Assembly (NCBI GenBank): GCA_035698885.1
Contig: DASSBJ010000053.1
Span: forward strand, 1-37,599
Direction of reading: 5' to 3'
DNA: 37,599 bases
From: VRUE01 sp035698885
GTDB lineage: Bacteria; Actinomycetota; Thermoleophilia; Solirubrobacterales; 70-9
Each line of letters opens with the position of its first letter. The first letter of the stretch is position 1. Below are positions 1 through 7,677 of this stretch, one piece after another. Below the pieces are notes generated by a model. The model was not told where the DNA came from and made no database searches. It saw nothing but the letters and a program-made list of their open reading frames with translations. The translations under genes and the position numbers were made by a program.

Positions 1-345
1 CTGATCCTGGCGCGGGCGCTGATGCACCGGCCGCGGCTGCTGATCCTCGACGAGCCGACCGCCGGCGTCGACATCGAGCTGCGGCTCGAGCTCTGGCACT
101 ACGTGCAGCGGATCAACGCGGAGGGGTCGACGATCCTGCTCACCACTCACTACCTCGAGGAGGCGGACCAGCTCTGCAGCCGGATCGCCTTCATCGCCAA
201 CGGCGAAATCGCCGCCGAGGGGTCGAGCGACGGGCTCGCCGAGCGCTACGGCGTCGCCAACCTCGAGGACGCCTACCTGGAGCTGGTCGGCCGCAAGGAG
301 CTGTCGCGCTCGCACGTCCCGGTCGAGCCGGAGGCCGTTCGGTGA
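1..345 (+). CDS. ABC-2 type exporter ATP-binding protein, C-terminal part (5' end outside window)
   Basis: This is the C-terminal part of an ABC transporter nucleotide-binding subunit; the reading frame is open from base 1, so the Walker A and most of the signature region lie upstream of the window. The visible part starts just before Walker B (LLILDEPTAGVD, with the catalytic Glu), followed by the D-loop and the H-loop (LLTTHYLEEADQLC). It ends with the regulatory tail usual in drug/lipid-type ABC-2 exporters. The stop TGA overlaps the GTG of the next gene (GTGA), a membrane permease, so the two form one exporter energised by ATP at the cytoplasmic face. The substrate cannot be read from the sequence. 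The downstream copper proteins make a link to metal or cofactor export possible, but that is only context. Confidence 0.93.
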   Translation: MILARALMHRPRLLILDEPTAGVDIELRLELWHYVQRINAEGSTILLTTHYLEEADQLCSRIAFIANGEIAAEGSSDGLAERYGVANLEDAYLELVGRKELSRSHVPVEPEAVR

Positions 346-1109
346 GTACCGCGCAGATCCGCTTCGCGACGCTCTGGCGGCGCGAGGTCAACCGCTTCAT
401 GAAGATCAAGAAACAGACGCTCGGCGCGCCGCTGCTCGAAGCCTTCCTCTACATCAGCGTCTTCGGCGCGGCGCTCGGCTCGCGGGTCGGCGACCTGCAC
501 GGGTTCGACTACATCCTCTTCGTCATCCCGGGCCTGATCATGATGTCGTTCTCGACCAACTCCTTCTCCAACAACTCCTCCTCGATCCTGCAGCAGAAGT
601 TCCAGGGGGCGATCCAGGACCAGCTCTCCTCGCCGGCCTCGCCGCTGGAGCTGCTGCTCGCCTTCTCCTTCGGCGGCTTCGCCCGCGGCCTGATCGTCGC
701 CACGCTGACCTTCGTCGCCTCGGCGCTGCTCGCCGGCCTGCCGGTCGACAACGTCGGAGTGCTGATCCCGTCGCTCTTCCTCGTCGGCTTCTTCTTCGCC
801 CAGCTCGGCGTGCTGATCGGCGTGCGGGCCGAACAGTTCGACGACGTCGCCTTCGCCCAGACCTTCGTCCTGCAGCCGCTGATCTTCCTCGGCGGCGTCT
901 TCTACTCGGCGACCCTGCTGCCGGAGCCGTTCTCGACCCTGACCCACTTCAACCCGCTCTTCTACATGATCAACCTGGTCCGCTACGGCTTCATCGGCTA
1001 CACCGAAGTCAGCGTCCCCCTCTCGCTGCTCGCCCTCACCGCCGCCACGGCCGCCCTCTTCGTCTTTAATCTGCGACTCTTCTCGAAGGGTTACCGCCTA
1101 CGGGCATGA
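342..1109 (+). CDS. ABC-2 type transporter permease
   Basis: A 255-residue integral membrane protein of the ABC-2 family, partner of the ATPase just upstream. About six hydrophobic segments are visible, starting near residue 28 after a basic amphipathic N-terminus (WRREVNRFMKIKKQT). The central part carries the family pattern of a cytoplasmic stretch (QQKFQGAIQDQLSSPASPLELL) and a late FLGGVFYSATLLPEPF region before the last helices. The GTG start overlaps the stop of the ATPase by four bases, indicating translational coupling. The stop TGA in turn overlaps an ATG for the cupredoxin gene. It would form the translocation path of the exporter; the cargo is unknown. Confidence 0.93.
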   Translation: MSTAQIRFATLWRREVNRFMKIKKQTLGAPLLEAFLYISVFGAALGSRVGDLHGFDYILFVIPGLIMMSFSTNSFSNNSSSILQQKFQGAIQDQLSSPASPLELLLAFSFGGFARGLIVATLTFVASALLAGLPVDNVGVLIPSLFLVGFFFAQLGVLIGVRAEQFDDVAFAQTFVLQPLIFLGGVFYSATLLPEPFSTLTHFNPLFYMINLVRYGFIGYTEVSVPLSLLALTAATAALFVFNLRLFSKGYRLRA

Positions 1110-1681
1110 ATCGCTACGAATCGCCAAGGAAAGGAACTCGATTGACCAAGTTCACCGCTGTCGTCGCGACTGCGCTCGTGGCGCTTTGCGCAATTGCATC
1201 CACCGCCTCGGCCGGCACCGCGCCGACCGTCTTCATCAAAGGCGGCAAGAAGGGGCTTCGCTTCGAAGCGCCGAAGACGATCGCCGACGGCGAAGAACTC
1301 GCCGTGGTCAACCTGACCAACCCGCACAGGGTCGGTCCGCACACGTTCTCGCTGGTCACCAAAGGGTCGCTTCCGCGCACCCCGAGGCAGCGCCAGCTCT
1401 GCTTCACCCCGCATCACATCTGCAAAGCCATCGCCGGCTGGCATGGCGTCAAGGGCAACGGGCCGCCGAAGATCAACCCGGTCGACGCGGGCGCGGAAGG
1501 CTGGAGCACGATGGGCAACCTGAACAAGCCGGGCGACTCGTGGTTCACCGGTGAGAAGCCCCGCACGTCGATCGTGCAGAAGGTGAACGTCGACACCTCG
1601 GGCGGGCCGACGAGGATCTACTTCGTCTGCGCGATCCACCCCTGGATGCACGGCACGATCAACGTCCTGCCGAGCGAATAG
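1106..1681 (+). CDS. secreted cupredoxin-like blue copper protein
   Basis: A small exported protein with a plastocyanin/azurin-like fold. The N-terminus has a Sec signal peptide (basic start, then VVATALVALCAIASTASA) with likely cleavage after ASA. Candidate type-1 copper ligands are the His in PHTFSLV, then Cys, His and Met in the C-terminal motif CAIHPWMHG. Two more Cys (QLCF, HICKA) may form a disulfide in an inserted loop. Start choice: the ATG at 1106 overlaps the permease stop (ATGA), but a TTG at 1142 in the same frame sits 6 bases after a strong AAGGAAAGGA ribosome site and gives a cleaner signal peptide of 179 residues in total, so 1142 may be the true start. It probably passes electrons to or from the multicopper oxidase encoded next. 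Confidence 0.88.
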   Translation: MNRYESPRKGTRLTKFTAVVATALVALCAIASTASAGTAPTVFIKGGKKGLRFEAPKTIADGEELAVVNLTNPHRVGPHTFSLVTKGSLPRTPRQRQLCFTPHHICKAIAGWHGVKGNGPPKINPVDAGAEGWSTMGNLNKPGDSWFTGEKPRTSIVQKVNVDTSGGPTRIYFVCAIHPWMHGTINVLPSE

Positions 1682-3285
1682 CGACGGCTGGAGAGCCACA
1701 AGCATCGCCACGCCTCGGGCGCCGAGCCTTCCTCGGCGCCCTTGGCGGCGGCGCGCTCGCGGCGCTGCTGCCGGCAGGGCTGCGCCCGAGCGCGCTCGCT
1801 CCGGCGGCGGCGAAGCAGCGGCGGCTGCCCGCGCCGCCGCCCTTCCGCCAGCCGCTGCCGATCCCGCGTGAGCTGCGCGGCGCGAAGCTGGAGATCCCGA
1901 TCCGCGAGGCCGAGGTGCCGATCCTGCCCGGCCGCCCGACCCGCATGTGGACCTACGACGGCACGTTCCCCGGGCCGACGATCCGCCGCCCGGCCGGCCA
2001 CCGCACCGAGGTCGTCTTCCACCACCGGTTGCCGCCGAAGGTCGGCGAGCTGACCGTCCACCTGCACGGCGGCCACAACCGCACCCAGTTCGACGGCCGT
2101 CCCGGCGGCCTCACCCGCTCGCAGCCGCGCTCCTTCTACTGCCACATCCCCAGCGGCCTCTCGCCGCGCGAGTCGGGCAACGACGTGCTGATCGAGCCCG
2201 GTGGCCGGCGGCGCTACGTCTGGGACCTGATCGAGGACGGCCGGCCCGAGCGGGCGGCGATGCAGTGGTACCACGACCACCGCCTCGACCACACCGGCCG
2301 CAACGTCTGGCACGGCCTGGCCGGGATCTTCATCGTCGACGACGAGTTCGACGCCTCGCTGCCGCTGCCGCGCGGCGAGCGCGACATCCCGCTGATGATC
2401 GCCGACCGCAGCTTCGACCGGCACAACCAGCTGACCGACCCGTTCACCGGCCTGCGCCCACCGGCCGACGGCGTCGTCGGCCATCGCGTGCTGGTCAACG
2501 GCGCCTACATGCCCCACCACCACGTCACCCCGCGGCGCTACCGCCTGCGGCTGCTCAACGTCTCCGGCTTCCGCGCCTACGACGTCCACCTCTCCAACGG
2601 CGCGCCGCTGGTCCAGATCGGCACCGACAGCGGGCTGATGCCGAAGCCGGTGCGGCGCAGCCACATCCTGCTCGGGCCGGCCGAGCGCGCTGAGGCGATC
2701 GTCGACTTCTCCGGCGCCCGCGGCGAGACGGTCGAGCTGCGCAGCGGGCCGCGCCACGACGGCCACCACGGACCCGGCTCGCGCAGCTACGTCGGCGCAC
2801 TGATGCAGTTCCGCGTCGGCTCGCAGCGGGCGCCGGATCGCACGCGCGTGCCGCGGCGGCTGCGGCCGCTGCCCGCCTGGACGCGGCACGTCTCGCGCAA
2901 GCCGGACCACACCTGGACGATCACGATCGGCGGCCTGTTCAAGCCGACCTGGCTGATCAACGGCCGCACCTTCAACCCGGCCTACGCCGACGCCTTCCCG
3001 AAGCTCGGCGAGACCGTCACCTGGGAGCTGGTCAATCGCACCGGCGTCGCCCACCTGATGCACCTGCACCACACCGACTGGTACCTGCTGGAGCGCAACG
3101 GCAAGCCGCCGCCGCCCTGGGAAGACTGCCTCAAGGAGACCTTCTTCCTCTATCCCGGCGAACGGATCCTGCTGGCCGGCCACTTCGCCGACTACACCGG
3201 CAAGTTCGTGATCCACTGCCACATGCTCGATCACGAGGACCACGGCCTGATGAGCCAGTTCGAGGTCGTGCGGGGACGGGCTTAG
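1678..3285 (+). CDS. Tat-exported multicopper oxidase (CotA/CueO-like)
   Basis: A three-domain multicopper oxidase that would oxidise metal ions or phenolic substrates with reduction of O2 to water. All four copper motifs are present: HLHGGH (about 2059), WYHDH (about 2266), HLMHLHHTDW (about 3052) and HCHMLDHEDHGLM (about 3214). The N-terminus shows a twin-arginine signal (GRRAFLGALGGG then a hydrophobic run) at 1717-1790, so export of the folded enzyme is likely. No ATG, GTG or TTG lies upstream of this signal in frame back to the stop at 1552-1554. The boundary given is an in-frame ATA overlapping the upstream stop (ATAG), and the true start is uncertain. The first in-frame GTG (1915) would cut off the signal and part of domain 1. 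The position of the T1 axial Met appears to be Leu. Confidence 0.9.
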   Translation: MATAGEPQASPRLGRRAFLGALGGGALAALLPAGLRPSALAPAAAKQRRLPAPPPFRQPLPIPRELRGAKLEIPIREAEVPILPGRPTRMWTYDGTFPGPTIRRPAGHRTEVVFHHRLPPKVGELTVHLHGGHNRTQFDGRPGGLTRSQPRSFYCHIPSGLSPRESGNDVLIEPGGRRRYVWDLIEDGRPERAAMQWYHDHRLDHTGRNVWHGLAGIFIVDDEFDASLPLPRGERDIPLMIADRSFDRHNQLTDPFTGLRPPADGVVGHRVLVNGAYMPHHHVTPRRYRLRLLNVSGFRAYDVHLSNGAPLVQIGTDSGLMPKPVRRSHILLGPAERAEAIVDFSGARGETVELRSGPRHDGHHGPGSRSYVGALMQFRVGSQRAPDRTRVPRRLRPLPAWTRHVSRKPDHTWTITIGGLFKPTWLINGRTFNPAYADAFPKLGETVTWELVNRTGVAHLMHLHHTDWYLLERNGKPPPPWEDCLKETFFLYPGERILLAGHFADYTGKFVIHCHMLDHEDHGLMSQFEVVRGRA

Positions 3286-3288
3286 AGC

Positions 3289-4956
3289 CTAGGCGTCCGC
3301 GGGCCGCACGGCGAGCAGCACCATGTCGTCGCGCAGCGTCCCCTCGCAGCGGGCCACGGCGTCGCTGCGCAGCCGCTCGACCAGCTCGTCCGCCGAGAGG
3401 TGCGCGTGCGCGGCCGCCAGCGCGGCCAGGTCTCCCGGCTCGCAGTGCAGGGGGAGCGCTCCGGCCTCGAGCCAGCCGTCGGTGCAGAGCAGCAGCGTGT
3501 CGTCGGGGGCGAGCATGCGCTCGTGGAGGCCGACCGTGGGAGCGCTGACCGCGCCCAGCATCGAGCCGCCGCCGAGCTGGGTGGCGCCCTCGGCGCCCAG
3601 GTGGATCGCCGGCGGGTGCCCGGCCGAGGCGAGCGAGAGCCGCCAGCCGCCCTGCTTCCTGCGCATCCGCATCACCACCGCGGTGGCGAAGTCCTTGAGG
3701 GTCGACCCTTCCAGCAGCAGCTCGTTGACCCGGCGCAGCACCTCGCCGGGCTCGTCGATCTCCATCGTCAGGCCGCGGACCGAGTGCCGCACGGCGACCG
3801 AGACCCCGGCAGTCTCGATTCCCTTGCCGGCCACGTCGCCGACCACGATCCAGCAGCCGTCGTCGCTCGGCAGCACGTCGTAGAGGTCGCCGCCCACCTC
3901 GATCCCCTCGCCGGCCGCCTCGAAGACGACCGATATCTCGAGCCCGGGGACCTCGGCCGGCTGCGGCGGGCGCAGGCCCCGCTGCAGATGCGCCGCGACC
4001 CGGTCGCGCTCCTGGTACAGGCGCGCGTTGTCGAGCGCGATCGCCGCCCGGTCGGCGAGCTCGGAGAGCAGCTGCAGGTCGGCGTCGTCGTAGCGCAGGT
4101 CGTTGTGCGCGTGCAGGAAGGAGAGCGCCCCGATCGAGCGGCCGCGAGCGACCAGCTCGACCACCGCGGCCGAGTTGTATCCGGCGTCGTCCATCAGCTG
4201 CCGGTGGGCATCGTTCTGGGCGACCTGCGCGGCGGTCTTCGGCGCTCGCAGGTCGCGCCAGATCATCGGCCGGTGGGTGCGCAGGACCTGGGCCACCGGG
4301 TGCTCTCCGGCCGGGTCCAGCGGCGACTCCTGACGGATCGCCTCCAACCTGCGGGCCATCTCGGGATCGGCCCCGGCGACCACGCTTTCGCCGATCCTGC
4401 CGTCGGCGCGCACGAAGTCGACGACGCAGAGCTCGGCAATCTCGGGGACCGCGGTCGCGGCGATGTTGCGCGCCGCCTCCATCAGGTCGAGCGAGGCGTC
4501 GATGCCGCGGCTCGCGGCGACGAGGAACTCCTGCGCTCTGCGGCGCCGGCACTCGGCGGTGATGTCGCGCGCGATCGAGGAGACGCCGACGATCTCGCCC
4601 TCGGCGTCTTCGATCGGCGAGATCGTCAGCGAGATGTCGATCCGGGCGCCGTCCTTGCGCAGGCGCTGGGTCTCGTACGTCTCGATCCGCTCCCCCTGGG
4701 CGACGCGGGCGAGGATCTCCCGCTCCTCGTCCTCGTGGTCGTCGGGCACGATCAGCGAGACATGGCGGCCGACGGCTTCCTCGGCCGTGTAGCCGTAGAG
4801 CCGTTCGGCGGCCGGGTTCCACGAGGTGACGATTCCGTTCGGCTGCTTGCTGAGCACCGCGTCCTGCGTGCCGCGGACCACCTCGGCGAGGTGGAGCAGC
4901 GGATCGACCTCCGCGCGCTCGCTCAGCTTCGCGCGTCCCTCGTCGTCACCGTGCAT
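3289..4956 (-). CDS. PAS-GAF-SpoIIE (PP2C-type) serine phosphatase
   Basis: A 555-residue cytoplasmic signalling protein of the RsbU/RsbP type. Domains in order: PAS (about 18-135, with LYGYTAEEAVG and RKDGARIDI), GAF (about 150-315, ending LADRAAIALDNARLY), and a SpoIIE phosphatase domain (about 330-555). Metal-binding and catalytic motifs of the phosphatase are intact: EVGGDLYDV, GDVAGKGIETA, SAGHPPAI, DDTLLLCTDGWLEA and RDDMVLLAVR. Such proteins dephosphorylate an anti-anti-sigma factor and so release an alternative sigma factor in response to a signal sensed by PAS/GAF. No sigma, anti-sigma or STAS gene is nearby. It is transcribed in the same direction as amt, 35 bases downstream of the amt stop, so nitrogen status may influence its expression. 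The ATG is at 4954-4956. Confidence 0.93.
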   Translation of the reverse strand: MHGDDEGRAKLSERAEVDPLLHLAEVVRGTQDAVLSKQPNGIVTSWNPAAERLYGYTAEEAVGRHVSLIVPDDHEDEEREILARVAQGERIETYETQRLRKDGARIDISLTISPIEDAEGEIVGVSSIARDITAECRRRRAQEFLVAASRGIDASLDLMEAARNIAATAVPEIAELCVVDFVRADGRIGESVVAGADPEMARRLEAIRQESPLDPAGEHPVAQVLRTHRPMIWRDLRAPKTAAQVAQNDAHRQLMDDAGYNSAAVVELVARGRSIGALSFLHAHNDLRYDDADLQLLSELADRAAIALDNARLYQERDRVAAHLQRGLRPPQPAEVPGLEISVVFEAAGEGIEVGGDLYDVLPSDDGCWIVVGDVAGKGIETAGVSVAVRHSVRGLTMEIDEPGEVLRRVNELLLEGSTLKDFATAVVMRMRRKQGGWRLSLASAGHPPAIHLGAEGATQLGGGSMLGAVSAPTVGLHERMLAPDDTLLLCTDGWLEAGALPLHCEPGDLAALAAAHAHLSADELVERLRSDAVARCEGTLRDDMVLLAVRPADA

Positions 4957-4991
4957 TCAGTCAAGGTACCCCGTTGGCGCCGCGGCGCGCG

Positions 4992-6299
4992 CTACCTGGT
5001 CGGGTCGGCGACCAGCGCTTCGCCATCCGGATCCGGCATGACCAGGATCGCGCCCTCGCCCGAGGCATAGGCCTCCTCGCCGTGCTGGATGAAGTCCATG
5101 CCCACGGCCTCCTCGTGCGGGGTGGAGCGCAGCGAGGTGAAGAGGCTCATCGCGCGCAGCAGCAGATAGGTCATGCCGAACGCGTACAGCGGCGTGACCA
5201 GCGCCGCCAGCGCCTGGTCGCCGAGCTGCGAGGCGTCGCCGAAGAACAGCCCGTCGGCGACGCCGTTCCAGGCGAGCGAGGCGAAGAAGCCGATGAAGAG
5301 GATGCCGGTGAAGCCGGCGACGCCGTGCGCGGCGAGCACGTCGAGCGTCTCGTCGACCCTGGTGCGTGGCCGCCAGACGATCATCGCGTAGCAGGGGAGG
5401 GCGCCGACCGCGCCCAGCACCAGCGCCCAGCCGGGGCTGATGAAACCGCCCGCCGGGGTGATCAGCACGCAGCCGACGATGATCGCCGTCGCGGCGCCGA
5501 TCGCGGTCACTTTGCGGCCGCGGATCAGATCGAGCACGAACCACATGACGAGCGCGCTGGCCGGCGTCAGCAGCGTGTTGACGAAGGCGAGCACGCTCGG
5601 GTCGCCGGTCGAGAAGCCGCTGCCGCCGTTGAAGCCGAACCAGCCGAACCAGAGCAACCCGGCGCCGAGCAGCACGTACATCGCGTTGTGCGGCAGCAGC
5701 GCCTGGCGGCCGTAGTCTTTGCGCTGGCCGACGACCAGCGCGGCGGCGAGGGCGGAGAAGCCGGACCCCATCTCGACCGGGATGCCGCCGGCGAAGTCGA
5801 GCGTGCCGCCGCCGGCGAGCCAGCCGCCGCCGAACGACCAGTGGGCGAGCACCGAGTAGACGAGCAGCGACCAGAGGGCGACGAAGACCAGGAAGGGGCC
5901 GAAGCGCATCCGCTCGACCACCGCGCCGGAGACCAGCGCCGCGGTGATGATGCAGAAGGTCGCCTGGAAGGCCATGAACAGCAGGTGGGGGATCGTCGTC
6001 CCCTCGCGCGGGGCGAAGGTGACGTCGTGCAGGCCGACGTAATCGAGCCCGCCGAGCAGCGAGCCGCTGCCGTCGAAGGCGAGCGAGTAGCCGACGAGCG
6101 CCCAGACGACGCCGGCGACGGCGATCGCGCCGACGCACATCATGAAGGTGTTGAGCGTGTTCTTCTCCCGCACCAGGCCGGCGTAGAAGAGGCCGAGCGC
6201 CGGGGTCATCATCAGCACCAGCGCCGTGGCGACGAGCATCCAGGCCGTGTCGCCGCTGTCGATCCCGGCGGGCAGCGCCGCGAGCGGCAGGCCGCTCAT
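4992..6299 (-). CDS. amt: ammonium transporter (Amt/Mep family), Glu in place of first pore His
   Basis: A 435-residue membrane protein with the Amt fold, importing ammonium across the cytoplasmic membrane. Typical segments include TPALGLFYAGLVREKN near residue 33, TFCIITAALVSGAVVERM (Phe gate region), LDFAGGIPVEMGSG and the late AAHGVAGFTG. The conserved Asp of LDFAGG is present (D168). Aligned with E. coli AmtB, the first pore His (H168 in VVHINA) is Glu176, while the second (H318) is kept as His325. Yeast Mep1/Mep3-type transporters also carry Glu at the first site. The ATG (6297-6299) overlaps the stop of the PII gene (ATGA), the standard glnK-amt pairing in which PII blocks the transporter. 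A longer upstream frame was rejected because it lies inside the PII gene. Confidence 0.95.
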   Translation of the reverse strand: MSGLPLAALPAGIDSGDTAWMLVATALVLMMTPALGLFYAGLVREKNTLNTFMMCVGAIAVAGVVWALVGYSLAFDGSGSLLGGLDYVGLHDVTFAPREGTTIPHLLFMAFQATFCIITAALVSGAVVERMRFGPFLVFVALWSLLVYSVLAHWSFGGGWLAGGGTLDFAGGIPVEMGSGFSALAAALVVGQRKDYGRQALLPHNAMYVLLGAGLLWFGWFGFNGGSGFSTGDPSVLAFVNTLLTPASALVMWFVLDLIRGRKVTAIGAATAIIVGCVLITPAGGFISPGWALVLGAVGALPCYAMIVWRPRTRVDETLDVLAAHGVAGFTGILFIGFFASLAWNGVADGLFFGDASQLGDQALAALVTPLYAFGMTYLLLRAMSLFTSLRSTPHEEAVGMDFIQHGEEAYASGEGAILVMPDPDGEALVADPTR

Positions 6300-6652
6300 C
6301 GTCCGTCCACCGGCGTCACGGCCGCCTTGTCCGACTCGCCGGTGCGGATCCGCACCGCCCGCTCCAGCGGCACGACGAAGATCTTGCCGTCGCCGACTTC
6401 GCCCGTGCGGCCGCCCTCGCACAGCGCCTCGATCGTCGGGTCGACGAAGTCGTCGGAAACCGCGATCTCGAAGCGCATCTTGTCGGCGAGGCCCATCTTC
6501 ACGGTCGTGCCGCGATACGTCTCGACCCGGTCGAGCTCGCCGCCGTGGCCCTGCACCCTGCTCATCGAGACGCCGCGGACCTCCGCCCGGTAGAGCGCCT
6601 CCAGCACGTCATTGGCCTTCTCCGGCCGCACGATCCCGATCACCAGCTTCAT
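6296..6652 (-). CDS. glnK: PII nitrogen regulatory protein (GlnB/GlnK family), T-loop Tyr51 missing
   Basis: A 118-residue trimeric PII protein that senses ATP/ADP and 2-oxoglutarate and, by its operon partner, should gate the ammonium transporter. It aligns without gaps to E. coli GlnB through residue 68. Conserved parts: MKLVIGIVRPEK start, K58, and the C-terminal signature TGEVGDGKIFV with RIRTGESD. In the T-loop the modifiable Tyr51 is Val (YRGTTVKM) and Gln39, which helps hold the Mg-ATP/2-oxoglutarate complex, is Glu. Tyr46 and Gly48 remain. Start: ATG at 6650-6652 with GGGGAG upstream. A longer in-frame ORF upstream encodes only Arg/Gly-rich sequence and is not supported. The gene is divergent from the hydrolase gene, with 109 bases between them holding the promoters. 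Confidence 0.95.
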   Translation of the reverse strand: MKLVIGIVRPEKANDVLEALYRAEVRGVSMSRVQGHGGELDRVETYRGTTVKMGLADKMRFEIAVSDDFVDPTIEALCEGGRTGEVGDGKIFVVPLERAVRIRTGESDKAAVTPVDGR

Positions 6653-6761
6653 GGCGTTTGTCTCCCCTCGACCGACAAGAGCGCAGGGAACCCTACCTCT
6701 ACCGGTCGGATCGGGCCTGCGCCGGTAACCCCGACCTCGCCGCGGCGTACCCTTTGTCGGC

Positions 6762-7658
6762 GTGTCCGAGCTGCTGCCCAAGACTGCGAACGTGCATGGT
6801 CGGTCAGTTTCCTACCTCGAGGCCGGCGAGGGTCCGGTGCTGCTGCTGGTCCACGGGATCGCCGGCACCTGCGAGAACTGGCGCGAGGTGATCGAGCCGC
6901 TGGCCCATCGCCACACGGTGATCGCCCCCGACCTGCCCGGGCACGGCGCCTCCGAGGCCGGCGCCGGCGACTACTCGATCGGCGCCCTGGCGAGCGGCCT
7001 GCGTGACCTGCTTCTGGCGCTCGGCCACGAGCGCGCCACGGTGGTAGGCCACTCGCTCGGCGGCGGCGTCGCGATGCAGCTCGCCTACCAGCACCCGGAG
7101 ATGGTCGAGCGCCTGGTGCTCGTCTCCAGCGGCGGCCTCGGCCCCGAGGTCAGCCCGGTCCTGCGCGCCGCCGCCCTGCCGGGCGCCGACCTCTTCATCT
7201 CGGTCACCGCCGGCGCCGGCCGCCGCGCCGGCTCGCTGCTCGGCCGCGGCCTCTCCGCGTTCGGCCTGCGGCCCAACGCCGACGTCGCCGAGGTCGCCCG
7301 CGGCTACGCCTCGCTCGAGGACCCGGCCCGGCGCGCCGCCTTCCTCGACACGCTGCGCGCCGTCGTCGGCACCCGCGGCCAGCGGGTCGACGCGAGCGAC
7401 CGCCTCTACCTGGCCGAGGCCGTGCCGGTGCTGATCGTCTGGGGCGCCCGCGACTCGATCATCCCGGTGCGCCACGGCGAGGACGCGGTGCGGGCGATTC
7501 CCGGCGCCCGGCTCGAGCTCTTCGAGGACGTCGGCCACCTGCCGCAGCTGGAGGCGCCGGGCCGCTTCATCGCCGCCCTCGAGCGTTTCCTGCGCGAGAC
7601 CGAGCCCGCCGATTTCGACCGCAAAGCGTGGATGCGACGTTTCAGGCCCGCCGCCTGA
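6762..7658 (+). CDS. alpha/beta-fold hydrolase
   Basis: A 298-residue soluble alpha/beta hydrolase. The oxyanion-hole motif is LVHGIAG (about 30), the nucleophile elbow is GHSLGG (Ser98), the acid is Asp231 in WGARDSIIP, and the base is His259 in EDVGHLPQLE, so the triad is complete. The lid region (about 125-205) is Ala/Gly-rich and gives no substrate clue. The family includes esterases, epoxide hydrolases, haloperoxidase-like enzymes and meta-cleavage hydrolases; the sequence does not separate these. Start is GTG at 6762. It lies 19 bases before the PBP gene in the same direction and may share its transcript. Confidence 0.93.
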   Translation: MSELLPKTANVHGRSVSYLEAGEGPVLLLVHGIAGTCENWREVIEPLAHRHTVIAPDLPGHGASEAGAGDYSIGALASGLRDLLLALGHERATVVGHSLGGGVAMQLAYQHPEMVERLVLVSSGGLGPEVSPVLRAAALPGADLFISVTAGAGRRAGSLLGRGLSAFGLRPNADVAEVARGYASLEDPARRAAFLDTLRAVVGTRGQRVDASDRLYLAEAVPVLIVWGARDSIIPVRHGEDAVRAIPGARLELFEDVGHLPQLEAPGRFIAALERFLRETEPADFDRKAWMRRFRPAA

Positions 7659-7677
7659 CCCGAATAAAGTTTTCGCG

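Noticed and set aside
6653..6761. GlnR or NtrC binding site in the PII upstream region
   Set aside because: No convincing half-sites at the expected spacing were found by eye.
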